A stretch of DNA of 64,000 nucleotides from the NCBI GenBank assembly GCA_905221605.1, contig CAJNDS010000421.1, positions 72,001-136,000 on the forward strand. The letters run 5' to 3'. The notes under the pieces were generated by a model. That model was given only the letters and a program-made list of their open reading frames with translations. It did not search any database and was not told the DNA's origin. Source of the DNA: Symbiodinium natans. Taxonomy: Eukaryota > Sar > Dinophyceae > Suessiales > Symbiodiniaceae. The stretch's first letter is position 1. The number at the start of each line of letters is the position of its first letter. This document shows positions 9,723 to 60,482 of this stretch, one piece after another. The translations under genes and the position numbers were made by a program.

Positions 9723-12700
9723 GCGAGCAAGAACAAACACTGCACGTGCAAATGCATGGTACCATGAATCATTTAGCATCGCCATGCCATGTGCAACATG
9801 TACAGATTCAGACCTTTTCCTCAAGTTGAGAGAGCCGTGCAATGCCGTGCACCAAGGTTTTGCCAACAGCTTTAAAGCGTGAAGCGCAACGGCATCTGAA
9901 GATGGCATCTGCCCTCAGTCGTTGCCTGCTTGTCATTGGCGGCATGCTTTAAAGCGCGGTCGAGATGGGTCGAGGTTTTCCCTAGACACGGTAGACTCCT
10001 CCGGGAAGGCTGAACTGCAAAAGTTGGCAGGCGGCAGGCTGTTCAACGGCATTCATAACCTTTAGTGGTCGTCCTGTCGTGATCCGTCATTGAAGTAAGA
10101 ATATATTTCAGTAAGTGCATGAAGCGGTGGAAGTTCATGTGTCACAACTAGGGTATCTTGATGCTGCAGTTGAGACTGCCTGCCACCTGCCAATCCCTGC
10201 AACTCAGCTTTCCCACAGAGTGAGCACAGATACTTGCTGTTTCAGTGTCGGTGAGCCGCTTCGCTTGCTTAATGCATTTGTCGGTGGTGCTAAAGCATGC
10301 ATGTGATAGCTCTATGTGTTAGTGAGCTATGTCTGAGGCATCGGTCTTGCGAGCAAGCGCCGCCCGCGACATGCTGGACAGGCATTGTTGCTTTAACTGG
10401 ACATAAGAGCAAGGGACAAGGATTTCTTCAAGCTCGTGCCTGTTCGTAAAAAAAAATCTCAAAAGAATGGGGTCTGACAAACTAATTGCACAAATCTACT
10501 CAAGCAAGTGAAGCAGAAGATTTACACAGTACAAACGACTGATATTTACCGTCATCTTGGACATCGCGAGAGAACGTGCTGGTCCAAGCTGATTGCTAGC
10601 ACAAGCAGCTCAACAACAGTGGCAAGCGTCGGAGATCAAGCAGAGTCTTGACTAAGCATGTCGATTCGACTGCTTTGCCGCTGCTACGTTCTTGAGCATT
10701 GGAAGTCGGTGCCAAAGCTTCCGTGTTCCTTGCGTTTCTTTGCTTGTTGTTTGTTACGTTGCGCTTAAACTGACATTCACTTGCATTGTTTCACAACTCT
10801 GACCATGAAGAGGTCACATGTTCCGGCACTTGTGTTTTGCTTGATCACTGCGTGCCGGCACAAACCGCAGATTTTTGTCGTAAGCTAGAATTTGATTTCG
10901 GCTCGATACCGCGCATGCGTTCACAGAGAAAGGCGCAGCACAGTTCGTGCCGTAGCTTTGGCTAAACGGGCTTCTTGCTGTACACTCGGCTTGTGCACCG
11001 CTCGATGGAGTCGACACTCGAACGCGCGTGGCAGCAGAAAAGATCTGAAGATTTCGGCATGAGGGCGTACAGACAAGCAGAACATCCCCCGGCTGTCATG
11101 TCTTTCAAGACTGGCCTAGCAAGTTCCAGGACAATGCAATGTGCCAAGGTGTAGATCCTCGTTGGCCGCTTTGCACCAACACTTGCAGCAGTTGGACCAC
11201 TGACTACCCACCCGGCTGCTGCTAAAACATGTGCCGCAACACCCTTACACCGGGAGTGTAGCCGGAAAGAGATGTGGGCGTGGCTGGAAACGAAGTCGAT
11301 AACCGAGAAGCTGTTGGCATGGCGTATCATGGCGTCTTCGGGGGGTCATTCGGGCAAGTCCCGTGTTAGAGTCGCGCAGGTTCTTGGTTCACCCTCTCCC
11401 TCGAGCTGCCAAGTGCAATACCATCCATGACCATTTTACCACGATTGTACCATCGCCTTTAACACACGCTCTCTTCTTCTTCTTCTTCTTCTTCTTCTTC
11501 TTCTTCTTCTTCTTGTTCTTCTTGATGTTTTGTGACGTTTGCGCTGTTTTGTGTAGACCAACTGACTGGAGGCAGCGGTGATCCGGGCCAATGACGTTGC
11601 TGGGTTCTTACAGTTCTTATTGTTCTCGTGCATTGCATTGAGCAAGAAGTGGACGCTGTCGGGTGCTGATTCATGATGTTCAATTTACAGTACTGTAAGG
11701 TGGATGTCATGTGCTAGCAGGTCGCATGAGCCAGTGGCTGTCTGCTGCGTTGGGCGAGCAGCCATGCGCTCCCCAATGCCTGATGGCGATGCTTGCCTGC
11801 TGGAATCCATCAAGCGTTGGCATGTGCAGCTGCGGTTACGCAGCATGTTTTTCTGTCGATGCCCTGGGCACCTGTGCAATCCAGCTAAAAGAGCAGGATT
11901 GGTGTCATCCGAGCAACTCACGCCACCCCTTGCCAGGCCAAGCCATTTTTAGACGTTCGCCGCACTGCAGGCAGCATCAAAGTCATATAAGCTGTATCCT
12001 TTGTTGTTTCCGAACTTAATGCAATGCGGGTGGGCTGCAGAATTGATGAGGTAGATCACTCACGCATCAACAGATGATGGATTGAGATGCACATGTCACC
12101 TTCCGAAGGCTTAGCATTGATGTGTGAGCATGACTCCAACATGGCGTTGGGACACGCAAGTCGTCTTAGATGGCATGACCGTGTTTCGCGTCGCATCGAA
12201 ATTGCTTCGAATCCCTGCAATTCAAGGGCTTGTTGATGGATGCAGCTGGGCAGACTTCTAAGGGAGTCGACGCGCTTGATTTGGAGCAGGGCCTAGTTTT
12301 GTGCATGTAGCCACTCAAAGGCAGTGCCAGCATCAGATCTATTCTTGTTGAAGCTCGCGACAAGTGCGGTGGCCGAAATGAAACAGCCTGCCGACGGTCA
12401 CTTAGCAAGTTCGGATTGTGAAGACAAGGATGTTTAAGGACGAAGTGAGTGCTGCGGGACGATTCTCAAGAACCCCTTGCTTGGCAGCCCCGGAAGCTTC
12501 TCGCAAATCCATGGAGTGCGGGGACGCGAAGACACCGCTTCCGATTTCAGCCAATGGGTCTGCGACTCAAAGATGTGAAAACTGTTGCGGCTTGATGGGT
12601 GTGCTGTTGTGTTTACAATCTGTCCCATAGTGCCAAGCAACACCGTTCTCCAGTTTTTGGCGTCACGGCAAGCAAGCTGAAAGGGGGAAATGTGTTCGCT

Positions 12701-13620
12701 AAAGCTCGCCCCGTTTGCTGAGGCCGGACTTTCCGATCGATCTTTCGCGGTACCAAGAGGTTGGGTTGCCCAAGAAGAAACCCCATCATTTAGGGGCGTT
12801 TCATGTTTCAAGGTTCTGCCTGACCTTCGGAAAACGGCCTCAACCATTGCAGTGTAGTACACGAAGCTTTCTTAATGCTCTGAATGACATGTCTCTCCTT
12901 TGCACTGCAGTTGCCGCTCGCAGCTGAAGGGAACTTTTTTTGTTTTTGCGACGTCTGCAGCACGCCGGTGTCGATCTTGGAGGCGGACGCTTAAGCTCCC
13001 AGGCAGGAGCTCCGGCGCACAAGAGACCTTTATGCGGGTCGAAGAGAGGCTCACAGCACAAGGATCAACAGGAGCAGCCAGTACTTCAGCTTCTAGGGTC
13101 GCAGACAGGGGCATACATAGGGCCGGTGGGGCCAGGGCAGACAATCCCGGCCTCCGCCATCGAGCAGGGTGTGATGTTAGAAGCGCTCATGTCACAGACG
13201 TCAAAGAGCCGTAAGGTGTTGCCATGAGACGGGCGTCCTAAAACAAACCACCACAAACGCTGTGTTTTGGTCCCTCTAGAGTCAGGAGTGAAAAGAGGCC
13301 AACCATGCCGAGTTTTCTTAGCTGCATTGCAACGAAATGTAGCAAGGGGCACCTGCGGCCAAATACGCATTCGGATCCTCGTAGTTGCCGTTTTGCAAGC
13401 AATTTTGCCTGCCCCGCCCGCCTGCGTATGACATAGTACACGTCTGGGCACCCAATGGTGACCTTTGTCCATTTTTCCTGCCAAGATGTCAGTGCCCTGA
13501 TCGATGCCGGTGGTGGTCGGTACTTCGGTCTTTGTTTTGAATCGATCTTGACGGTCAGATTAAATAATTCCCCGAACAAAAACCGTTTGGGGTCCTCTCC
13601 TGAGAAAAGCAAGTGTCACG
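9723..13620. other. No recognised gene; contains a (CTT)n tract
   Basis: No motif here could be assigned. A (CTT)n microsatellite lies at about 11473-11525. The only stretch that reads like an exon is 13065-13226 on +, with the phrase VGPGQTIPASAIEQGVMLEA after a possible AG acceptor, but I do not recognise it and cannot extend it. The rest appears to be unique intergenic or intronic DNA. Confidence 0.4.
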
Positions 13621-16080
13621 CGCTTGGCTAGATTGGTGTCAGTTTGGGTGCGTGGTCTCCCACGGTCTCCGATCATGAGTGCAATTGGGCCGGGTGGGTG
13701 TCATGCGGTTTGGGTCCGTGGTCTCCCACGGTCCGGATGAAACCCAAAAACTTGTGCTGGTAACGTAATCGTGGCTCTATAAAGGTTGTGAAAAGGATCC
13801 AGAAATCCTAAACCCTATGCCCCTAAAGGAGGTTTAACAGATGTTTATATCTGTGTGGGAAGAGCTCCTGTGCTGTTTCCACAAACCTTTATGATCGTTT
13901 TAGAGTTGCGACTCTGCTTGCTCTGCGAAAGGTTCTATACAAGCGCAGAAAACATCCTATGTTTTTTCCTAACGTTCGCAGTGTCAGAACACTGTAGAAG
14001 TAAAAGCATATCCCTTAGAGGTTTGTCGTATGCCCCTTCTCTTCGTGCTCGTAGGGTTCGGTGAGAGAGTTACTCGCATGTCCCCTCCCGTCGTTCTCGT
14101 AGGGTGAGGGCCCCTAGAGGTTAGGCATGAAAGCCCAAGAATCATAACGTGCGGGTATTTGCTCATCTTAATGCCTCAGGGCGATATCCCCGGTTTGGGC
14201 ATCCCGAACCTGAACCTCGGGGTGATTATTCTTTTTCCGAGACCGACCATGAAACCCCGCAGTGCTGTGGCTAGCCGGGTGCCAAAAAAATAACGTGCTT
14301 GAAGGGCCCATGCTTTGGAGCCTCGCGTGGTAAACTTCTCCTGGCAAGTTGGTCATTGTATGGGGCAGAGGGGGGAGCTCTGGCGCGAGCTATTTGGTCA
14401 TCAATTGGCAGACGGGGCTAGTTGCTTACGGTGAAACCCAAACCCCTTTGCAGGTAACGTAATCGTGGCTCTATAAGGGTTATGAATATGCCCATGAAAT
14501 CCTGAACCTATGCCCCCACAAGAGGCCCCTCTCTTCGTGCTCGTAGGGTGGCGTGAGGGCCTCAGAAGTTTGTCGCATGTGCCCTCCCTTCGTGCTCGTA
14601 GGGTGGGGGCCCCTGGAGGTTAGGCCTGAAAGTTATAGAATCATAACGTGCTTGAAGGGCCCATGCCTCGGAGCCTCGCAAGTTGGCCATTGTATGGGGG
14701 AGAGGGGAGCTCTGGCCCGAGCTATTTGGTCATCAGGACGCAGGTGGGGCTAGTTGCTTGCGGTGAAACCCAAAACCCTGTGCTGGCAACGTAATCGTGG
14801 CTCTGTAAGGGTTGTGAATATGCACCTGAAATCCTAAACCCTATGCCCCTACAAGAGGGCGGTTGGTTTAAGCAATTTTTTTCTTTGTGGGCTCTGCATG
14901 CTCAGCAAAAAAACATCCTGTCTTTCCTAACGTTTGCGCTTTCAGAACACTTCCCTTGGAGGTTTGTCCTGTGTCCCCTTTCTTCGCGTGCTCGTAGGGT
15001 TTGGTGAGAGAGTTACTCGCATGTCCCCTCCCGTCGTTCTTGTAGGGTGAGGGCCCCTAGAGGTTAGGCATGAAAGTTCTGCAATCAGAACGTGCTTGAA
15101 GGGCCCATGCCTCGGAGCCTCGCGTGGCAAAGTTCTCCTGGCAAGTTGGTCATTGTATGAAGCAGAGGGGGGAGCTCGGGCGCGAGCTATTTCATCAGGG
15201 CGCAGATGTGGCTAGTTGCTTGCGGTGAGAAACCAAAAACCCTGTGCTTGTAACGTGATCGTGGCTCTACAAGGGTTGTGAATATGCCGCTGAATTCCTA
15301 AACCCTATGCCCCTAAAAGAGGGCGGTTTCAGCAAATGTTGATCTTTTTGTGAGAAGAGCTCCTGTGGTGTTTCCAAAAGCCTTCATATCCGTTTTGGTG
15401 TTGCAACTCTGCATGCTCTGCTAAAAGATTCTATACGAGCGCAACAGACATCCTATGTTTTTCCTAACGTTCGCAGTGTCAGAACACTGTAGAAGTAAAA
15501 GCATATCCCTTAGAGGTTTGTCGTATGTCCCCTCTCTTCGTGCTCGTAGGGTTTGCTGAGGGCCTCAGAAGTTTGTCGCATGTGCCGTCCCTTCGTGCTC
15601 GTGGGCCCCTCCCTGCGTGCTCGTAGGGTGAGGGCCCCTAGAGGTTAGGCCTGAAAGTTCTAGAATCATAATGTGCTTGAAGGGCGCAGCATGCGAGGTT
15701 TGAAGGTTTCAGAGAGGCCCCTTGGGGGTTGGTCCTTGTGTGCGTGCGAAAAGACGGATCGTGTTCAACCAGCATCCTGCTTGCAGGACCGAGCGTACTC
15801 AAATAGCACCCAAGCTTTGGGGACCGAGCGTGTTCAACTAGCATCCTGTTGTTTTGGCAACCGAGACAACTAGCATCCTTCTTTTTGGGACCGAGCGTAT
15901 TCAAATAGCACAAAAAGTTTTGGGGGCCGCACTTTCAGAACACTGTAGAAGTAAAGCATATCCCTTAGAGGCTTGTCGTGTGTCTCCTCCCTTTGTGCTT
16001 GTAGGGTTTGGTGAGGGCCCTAGAAGTTTGCGGCATGTCCCTCCCTTCGTGCTCGTAGGGTGACATCGTAACCCCATTCT
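13620..16080. repeat. Degenerate long repeat array A
   Basis: Four to five diverged units of roughly 450-700 bp. Recurring phrases are GTAACGTAATCGTGGCTCTA (about 13762, 14455, 14787 and a variant at 15250), CCTAAACCCTATGCCCC (13807, 14846, 15299), TCTTCGTGCTCGTAGGGT (14039, 14524, 15536) and GGGCCCCTAGAGGTTAGGC (14108, 15050, 15633). A hairpin motif, CCGTGGTCTCCCACGG, starts the array twice near 13650 and 13715. Units are rearranged and partly deleted. No coding role is visible. Confidence 0.75.
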
Positions 16081-16104
16081 TCGCCGGTTGCATTCGCACA
16101 GCGT

Positions 16105-18190
16105 CCGGTCGTCCATGTCACTTGGGTTGTCTGTGTTTCGTTGCAGCGTGCAAACAGATCAAAACCAAAATCCGAAAGTAGAAATAGAGTGGTGTTTTGC
16201 GACCAACCACGATCCTACGTGCATCCCGGGACATGCCAAATGTATTTTTCGTCGCTAGCAAAATGCATTTAGCAATGGTTGCCCGTCGTGTTGAAGTCTG
16301 TATTTGTCCTCGTTCATGAATTCTTCGATTCATGTTTATTCTCGACCCTCAGTGTGGGATTGTTGAACATGTTGGGGCGCTCAAAAGCTGTTGTCCCAAG
16401 TCTGCATCTCAAGTTTCACATGCTGAGGCTCTGAAAAACCTTTGGCCCGAATCTTGGTCAGAAGCATGACATGTTGGGATACGTTGGGCCTTTAATTTTG
16501 GTGTGTCCTGCATCCGGGGCCTGCATCCGGGGCCTCTGTCTTTTCCGCGCCGGGGCAGGTCTATTGTGGTATGAAATCACGTAGCTAACTTTAGCGGCCT
16601 TGCGCAATGCACACCGGAATGCAACACGACGGGAAACCGTTGCCAAATGCATCCCGCGGGCAACGACAAATGCATTTGGCATGCCCTGGGGTGAATGTGG
16701 GATCGCTGTTGGCCGCAGAACACCGCTCTATTTCTATTATTGGATTTGAATTTGATCTGTTTGCACACTGTAACGAAACACAGACAGCCCAGTAGACATG
16801 GACGAGCGGAAGCTGCGCGAAAACATTTTTTTTGGCTTGAAAAATGCATTTGGTGTTGGTTTGGTCTTGCTTTCCACACTTGCACTGTATTCTCTCCTTC
16901 TGCATTTTCCGAAAGGGAAAAGAGCTGAATGCATTTAGGCACGGGCGAAGAATCATTTGCTTTTGCGAAGCTTGAAAAATGAATTTGGTCTTGATCTGGC
17001 CTTGCCTGCCACATTCATGATATTCTTTCCTTGTGCATTTTGTCACAAAGGGAAAAAGAGAGCCGAATGCATTTATGCACGGGCGAAGAATGCATTTCGT
17101 ATTTTGGATTCCCGTGGCCGGGGCCTCTGCTTTTTCCGCACGGGTTCAGGTCTATTGTGGTTTACAAAGAAGCAGCTCTGCGAATGCATTCAGCCGGCCT
17201 TGAAAATTGCATTGGGGCATGTTCCTTTTGTTTTGGGGCCGCTTTCGGAACTCTTGCAAATGCTAGACGTGCGAGGGCCCTTATAGCCAGCTCTTCCTTC
17301 TTATGCAGAGAAACAAAGAGACTCGACGAGTTCATGAACGAGGACAAACGGGAAACCGTTGCCAAATGCATGTTTCGGACGACGAAGAATGCATGTGGCA
17401 TGCACGAGATGCGTGTGAGATCGTGGTTGGTCGCAAAACACCAATCTACTTCTATTGTTGGTTTTGATCTGTTTGCACACTGTAACGAAACAGACAGCCC
17501 AGTAGACATGGACGAACGGACGCTGCGCGAAAACATTTTTGCAGGCTTGAAAAATGCATATGGTGTTACTTGGTCTTGCTTTACCACTTTTGCATTTTTC
17601 AATAAAGGAAACAAGCTGAATATATTTACGCACGGGCGAAGAATGCATTTGCATTTTGGTTTCCTGTGTCCGGGCCACTCTTTTAGTCCCAAAGAAGCAG
17701 CTACTCGAATGCATTTAGCCGGCCTTGAAAAATTCATTTAGGCATGTTCCTTTTGATTTGGGCCCTTTTCGGAATTCTTGCAAAACATCGGGAATGCTGC
17801 GGGTTAGGGCCCTTATAGCTCTTCCTTCTTATGCGGAGAGAGAAAGAGAATCGACGAGTTCATGAGCGAAGACAAATGGGAAACCGTTGCCAAACGCATT
17901 TTCGAGCGACGAAGAATGCATTTGGCATGCCCCGAGTTGCATGTGGGATCGTGGTTGGTCGCAAAACGCAAATCTATTTGTATTTGTAGATTTTATTTTG
18001 ATCTGCTTACACGCTGTTACGAAAACACAGACAGCGCATTTGACAAGTGCGACCGAAGGCTGCGCGAATGCATTCTGCCAGGCCCCAATAATGCATGCGG
18101 TCTTGCTTGCCTGTCTTTTTCTGCGCGGGGTCAGGTGTATCGTGGTTTTGGAAAACAGCAGCGCTAACGCATTTAGCCAGTCACCAAGAC
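16105..18190. repeat. Degenerate long repeat array B with one inverted copy
   Basis: Three direct units share GAAACCGTTGCCAAATGCAT-like text (16635, 17351, 17880), a segment around GATCTGTTTGCACACTGTAACG (16756, 17466, 18000) and CAGTAGACATGGACGA (16791, 17501). A fourth copy at about 16110-16330 reads in the opposite direction. TGCATTT/GCATGC strings are very frequent. Some frames stay open across units (phrase GFDLFAHCNET), which hints at a decayed coding ancestor, but I recognise no domain. Confidence 0.7.
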
Positions 18191-18203
18191 TGCATTTGGG
18201 CAT

Positions 18204-18533
18204 GTGCCTGTATATTTGGGCAAAGAAAGGCATGAATCATGTTTATGTCTGAGGGTTCTAACTCATGGTGCTGCACGACGACCGAAACAGGGGCCAGCAC
18301 TGAAGTTTAGGGTAGCCCTAGACGCCTGTCGAAATTTATGTCGTGTTGCTGTTTCACGCGTTTTTTCTTTCTCTACAATCTTACTGTTTGGGGTCTTCGC
18401 CGGCATAATCATGCATATTATACGATATAAGACATTAGAAGACGAAAAAAGATTTGAGTGGATACATGACCAGAAAGGTATTCAATTAGAGGATGGACAA
18501 ACTACGGAAAGCCCTGCCCGTGGCATTTCGTGA
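18204..18533 (+). CDS. Unrecognised ORF with one membrane-spanning stretch
   Basis: The convincing part is from about 18360 on: a hydrophobic segment (FSTILLFGVFAGIIMHII) followed by a charged tail (RYKTLEDEKRFEWIHDQKG). The underlying DNA (18400-18500) is clearly more A+T rich than its surroundings. It lies about 100 nt upstream of the first recognised transketolase-like exon, but its sequence does not resemble that family. It could be a separate small gene, a retroposed fragment or chance. The start codon is uncertain. Confidence 0.25.
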   Translation: MPVYLGKERHESCLCLRVLTHGAARRPKQGPALKFRVALDACRNLCRVAVSRVFSFSTILLFGVFAGIIMHIIRYKTLEDEKRFEWIHDQKGIQLEDGQTTESPARGIS

Positions 18534-18629
18534 AAATGAGTGTTGCATGCTCTGAGGTTAAACATACGAACTTGTGTCAGAAACGGTCATTCGCTGGGCT
18601 TCCAGCTGTTTCAAGCTCCTTGCGAGCAG

Positions 18630-55839
<37,210 letters not shown>

Positions 55840-55869
55840 AAGAACCGAAGCCACGGCGCGTTTGCATGT

Positions 55870-56219
55870 GGGGTTTATGATAGTGTGTGATAGTGTGTGA
55901 TGGCGTGTGGTAGCGTGTGATAGTGTAGGGTAGTGTGTGATAGTGTGTGATAGTGTGTGATAAGTGTGTGATAGTGTGTGATAGTGTGTTAGTGTGTGAT
56001 AGTGTGCGATAGTGTGTGATAGTGTGTGATAGTGTGTGATAGGTGTGTTATAGGTGTGTGAGAAGTGTGTTAGAAGTGTGTGTGTGTGAGAGAGAGAGAG
56101 AAGTGTGTGATAGTGTGTGATAGGTGTGTGATAGGTGTGTGATAAGTGTGCGATACGTGTGTGATACGTGTGTGATACGTGTGTGATACGTGTGTGATAC
56201 GTGTGTGTGTGTGTGTGAT

Positions 56220-56253
<34 letters not shown>

Positions 56254-56771
56254 TAAGTGTGTGATAGTGTGTGACAGGTGTGTGACAGGTGTGTGACAGG
56301 TGTGTGATAGTGTGTGATAGTGTGTGGGTGTGTGTGTGTGTGTGTGTGATAGTGCGTGATATTGTGTGATAATGTTGATCGTGTGCGATAGTGTGTGGTG
56401 GTGTGCGATAGTGTGTGGTGGTGTGTGATAGTGTGTGATAGTGTGAGATAGTGTGTGATAGTGTGTGATAATGTGTGTGATAGTGTGTGATAATGTGTGT
56501 GATAGTGTGTGACAGTGTGTGATAGAGTGTGATAGTGTGTGATAATGTGTGTGGTAGTGTGTGTGATAGTGTGATAGTGCGTGATAGTGTGTGATAGGTG
56601 TGTGGTAGGTGTGTGAGAGACGTGTGTGAGAGACCTGTGTGATAGTGTGTGATACGTGTGTGATACGTGTGTGTGTGTGTGATCAGTGTGTGATAGGTGT
56701 GTGCTACGTGTGTGTGTGTGTGTGTGATAATTGTGTGATAGTGCGTGATAAGTGTGTGATACGTGTGTGTT

Positions 56772-56821
<50 letters not shown>

Positions 56822-56945
56822 GTGTGATAAGTGTGTGGTAGTGTGTGGTAGTGTGTGGTAGTGTGTGGTAGTGTGTGGTAGTGTGTGGTAGTGTGTGGTA
56901 GTGTGTGGTAGTGTGTGATAGATGTGTGATAGATGTGTTAGTGTG
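55870..56945. repeat. (TGTGTGATAG)n-type satellite
   Basis: About 1.1 kb of 10-12 bp units (TGTGTGATAG, TGTGTGATACG, TGTGTGGTAG) with internal GT runs, starting 30 nt after the transketolase-like stop. One strand is nearly all T and G with A. The His/Thr-rich frames of over 400 aa on the minus strand are artefacts. Confidence 0.9.
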
Positions 56946-57331
<386 letters not shown>

Positions 57332-57335
<4 letters not shown>

Positions 57336-59900
57336 TCCACAGGTTTGGGGCTTATGCCAAGGGCAGGGGTGTTGACTCGTGGTTTCCATGCTCAGTTTAA
57401 CTACCTTTGCCGGAGGCTGAACAGGCTCCTAGCTGCACTGCCTGCGCAGGTTATGATACCTCCTCTATCACTGAGAAAGTTATCGAGTTGGGCAATCTCC
57501 ATCCAGAGATGGAAGGCGAGGGCATTGGGCAGGGACGCTCAAAGCACGGGTGAAAGAGCGCAGCAACTGCTTGTCTATTCACATGCGTACGTAGCAAGTC
57601 TGGGGCGAGGCTCAGCCATTCGTACAAGCATATGTTTCTAAATGTTTGGCAGCATGCATCCTCGACTCCCATGCGGACCATGTGTCTCAGTATACTCAAT
57701 ATCAAACAAGAGGTGTGCATGGGTAAGCTTGACGCTGCCAGGCAAGATCAAAACGAATATCAACACCCCATTGTACGAGAACCACCGGCAGCGAGCCGTG
57801 GTAACCTTGCTGGAAGAGGGTTGACACAGGCTGAAAGTCAAAAGGCAGACATCTTTGCACAAAGCTGCCACGAGCCAACTCGCTACAAGGATAGCCCGAA
57901 TTCCGAGGCTCGTCCACTCTGCCCAATGGGAACGGTGGTGCGCCCAGTGCACCCTGAGCTCATCGCATTTGGCGGAAGTTCTGGTAGCTGAGGCAAGCTG
58001 ACGGGTTCGAAAACTTGCCCTGCAGCTCGCAGCTCGCAATGATTCAGCGCTACATAGCGCTACTTCTTCGAAGAGCGCCTTAGTTTTGATCACGGAGGTC
58101 CTGTGACTTCCAATGTGCATCTGGCAGCTGGAGCCCACTTGGGATGCTTAGCATTGAGATGCTCTTATGAGACGTCTGAGACTGCTCAGAGATGTCTAGT
58201 TGTTTTGCATGTTTTGCTTTTGCCGTTCCCCCATGGGCTCCAACTGCAACTGCAGCCAATTCTCTTGAAGCGTTCCATGCGCCATCGTCCAATGCAGATT
58301 GCCAAAGTTTCCAACATCTGGACTAGGACGATGGTGTGTCCTTCGTTGCAAAAACGGCTTTGGCAAGCGTCGGAATGGTTTGTTTGCGTTCTGCGTGCCA
58401 TCTTGCATGCGTCGAACAAATCAACACATCTCTGGCTCCCATCAGGTTCTAGTAGCTACAGAAGCAAGCGTGGGACTTGCTACAAGACGAATGCGAGTCT
58501 CATGTTCATTACCATGCCCAAGCGTCGCATTGTTAATCTCCACTTCTCGAGTTTCATCATTGATTCTGGTACTTGGCCATGGCCGAGCGCACTTGCTTGA
58601 CAGTCCTTGCTGGGCAAAGGCTGCATGTCCAAGCCACCTGTGCAGACCCTTTGAGTTAGCTGTTAGCTGTTCTTCACTGACTCGCCTCTTTTTCTCACCC
58701 CCTCCCCCTACTTGTTCCGGCTTGGCGGCTTACGAGTTTTAGCGCTGGAGGGGAAGTCGGAGCCTTTTGGACGAAGACTTGCAACGCATGGGCAACGGCG
58801 ATTTCGATACCATTGCCTTGTTGACATTGATTGGCCTTTTGACATTGGTGGTGACAGCCATCTCTTGCAGGGTGAGTCTTGAGATCCGCGCATTCATTGG
58901 CCAAGAACGAGTGCCAAGGGTGCAAGTCGAGAAAGTCGAGCTGCTGATCGCATCCGCGACATGAAAATGTGATGAACAAGCTCGTCAATTCACTTAGAAC
59001 CTGAAGCTGTGAACAGAATCCTCCTGACCAATTCAACTATTTTCAACGAATCCTTCCAAGGAGCCCAAACAGCGTGAAAGAGCCCTTGCAACTTCCCACC
59101 ATTCCTTTTTACAGTTTTACACCAGTTGAGTCGGAGGCCTTCCATGCTCTGCACAAGGGGAGGCGCTTTGTTTTGTGTGTCAACCCTTGAACTGTCAACG
59201 AGCTTGAAGGCGAGTCTGAGCGTTACTGGCAAATTAATATTTTTTGTGAGGAGTGCCAAAAAGAGTGCCTCAAACCTGGCACCACGTCCTTGACGATCGG
59301 TTTTGAGGCTTGCCGTGGGAGGACGCTCCCCTGGTGGTCCGATGTACCAGGCAAACCTGAAAAGCTCAGTGATCCACATCTCAACAAAGTCAGGCACGAA
59401 GTGATCTCAGGATCTTGAGCACTTGCGCATTTGAGCCGAGTCGCAGGCAGTGGCTGCAGCAGTCAAGTCCCCGAGTGCTAATTGCCAGTAGTTAAAAGCA
59501 TGCGGTTAATAGGAGGTTCGTTTCCTTCAGCGGGACGGGAGGCCCCCGGAAGGTCCCCTCACGTTGAGCTCTTCTTTTGTGGGCCCCGGCGGAATGGCAA
59601 GCGTGGGCGCCTGAAGGGACCGGGTACCTCGCCTTCCTTAGCCTGATCAGAGAGTCATCGCCCGAACGCAAGTGATGCAGCGGTTCGCAAAAGCGTTTGC
59701 TTGTGAACTTGTGCGTTTCTTTTCCAGCTTGTTTTCCACCACCAGCCAAACTTCTCCTCTTCGCAGTCCGCCTATGCATTTACACCAGTCTGGTTTTGCA
59801 TTTGCCGATGCATCACTCCCTACATTTTCAGCTTTTTCTGTGCACGTAGAGGTGCCCGAGCACCATCCTCTCGTGCCTCCATAAACCCTTCTGGAAGTAT
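57332..59900. other. No confidently recognised gene
   Basis: Mostly unique DNA with short frames on both strands. A + strand frame at 58767-58964 has a hydrophobic segment (IALLTLIGLLTLVVTAIS), and a frame at 57745-57825 reads LPGKIKTNINTPLYENHRQ. Neither could be linked to a family or to clear splice sites. Confidence 0.4.
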
Positions 59901-59916
59901 TTTCGGAGTTGTTGAT

Positions 59917-60123
59917 TTGGCGTGTGGAAAACGAATGGAGTGGTGCGTCGGTGACCCATCCGGTAACTTCGAAAGTTGGAGATATTCCGATCAGACCTCA
60001 GGGTGTGGTTTTGTCGGAAGGCTGCTGCACAAAATCCCTTGCAGTTGGGAAGAAGACAGCGGGGATGGCAGCATGCGCTCCATTGTGCTGGGCGGTTTGG
60101 CTTCTTGGAAGCATATATCATGA
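59917..60123 (+). CDS. Unrecognised candidate exon
   Basis: A 68-codon frame reading EWCVGDPSGNFESWRYSDQT and GFVGRLLHKIPCSWEEDSGD. It has the mixed, Trp/Gly/acidic composition of a real exon and lies ~400 nt upstream of the GOLD-like segment on the same strand, so both may belong to one gene. No family was recognised and splice borders are not fixed. Confidence 0.25.
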   Translation: MACGKRMEWCVGDPSGNFESWRYSDQTSGCGFVGRLLHKIPCSWEEDSGDGSMRSIVLGGLASWKHIS

Positions 60124-60482
60124 ATCTCTTGCAGGCAGTCTCTGAACAGGCGCTGTCACATAAAGGATTGGCATGCCATTGTGCTTGACGAGAAGACTGT
60201 GGACTTGGAAATTTCTGTGCTGCTGAAGCTGCTCCCCTGCACTGAGAGATTGGCCAGCAGAGTACAGAGGATTCACAGTTGGCCGGCTGCACTCCGTATC
60301 TTTGACTCCGTAGTCTGTCAGGCCTGAGGAAGGGACCGAGCCTCCCACGATGCATTGGTTGCAGCAGAAGGGCAGCGGTCGCACGTTTCAGGGCCGCTTC
60401 GTGCCAGCAGAAGACCCCCGTTTCCTTCAGCAAGGCACTCCCTCCTTGCTTCTCACAGAACGGCAATTCAAGATACCATACT

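Noticed and set aside
9498-9908. Leu/Arg/Glu-run frames over the GAA tract (and over CTT at 11.5 kb)
   Set aside because: Microsatellite translations.
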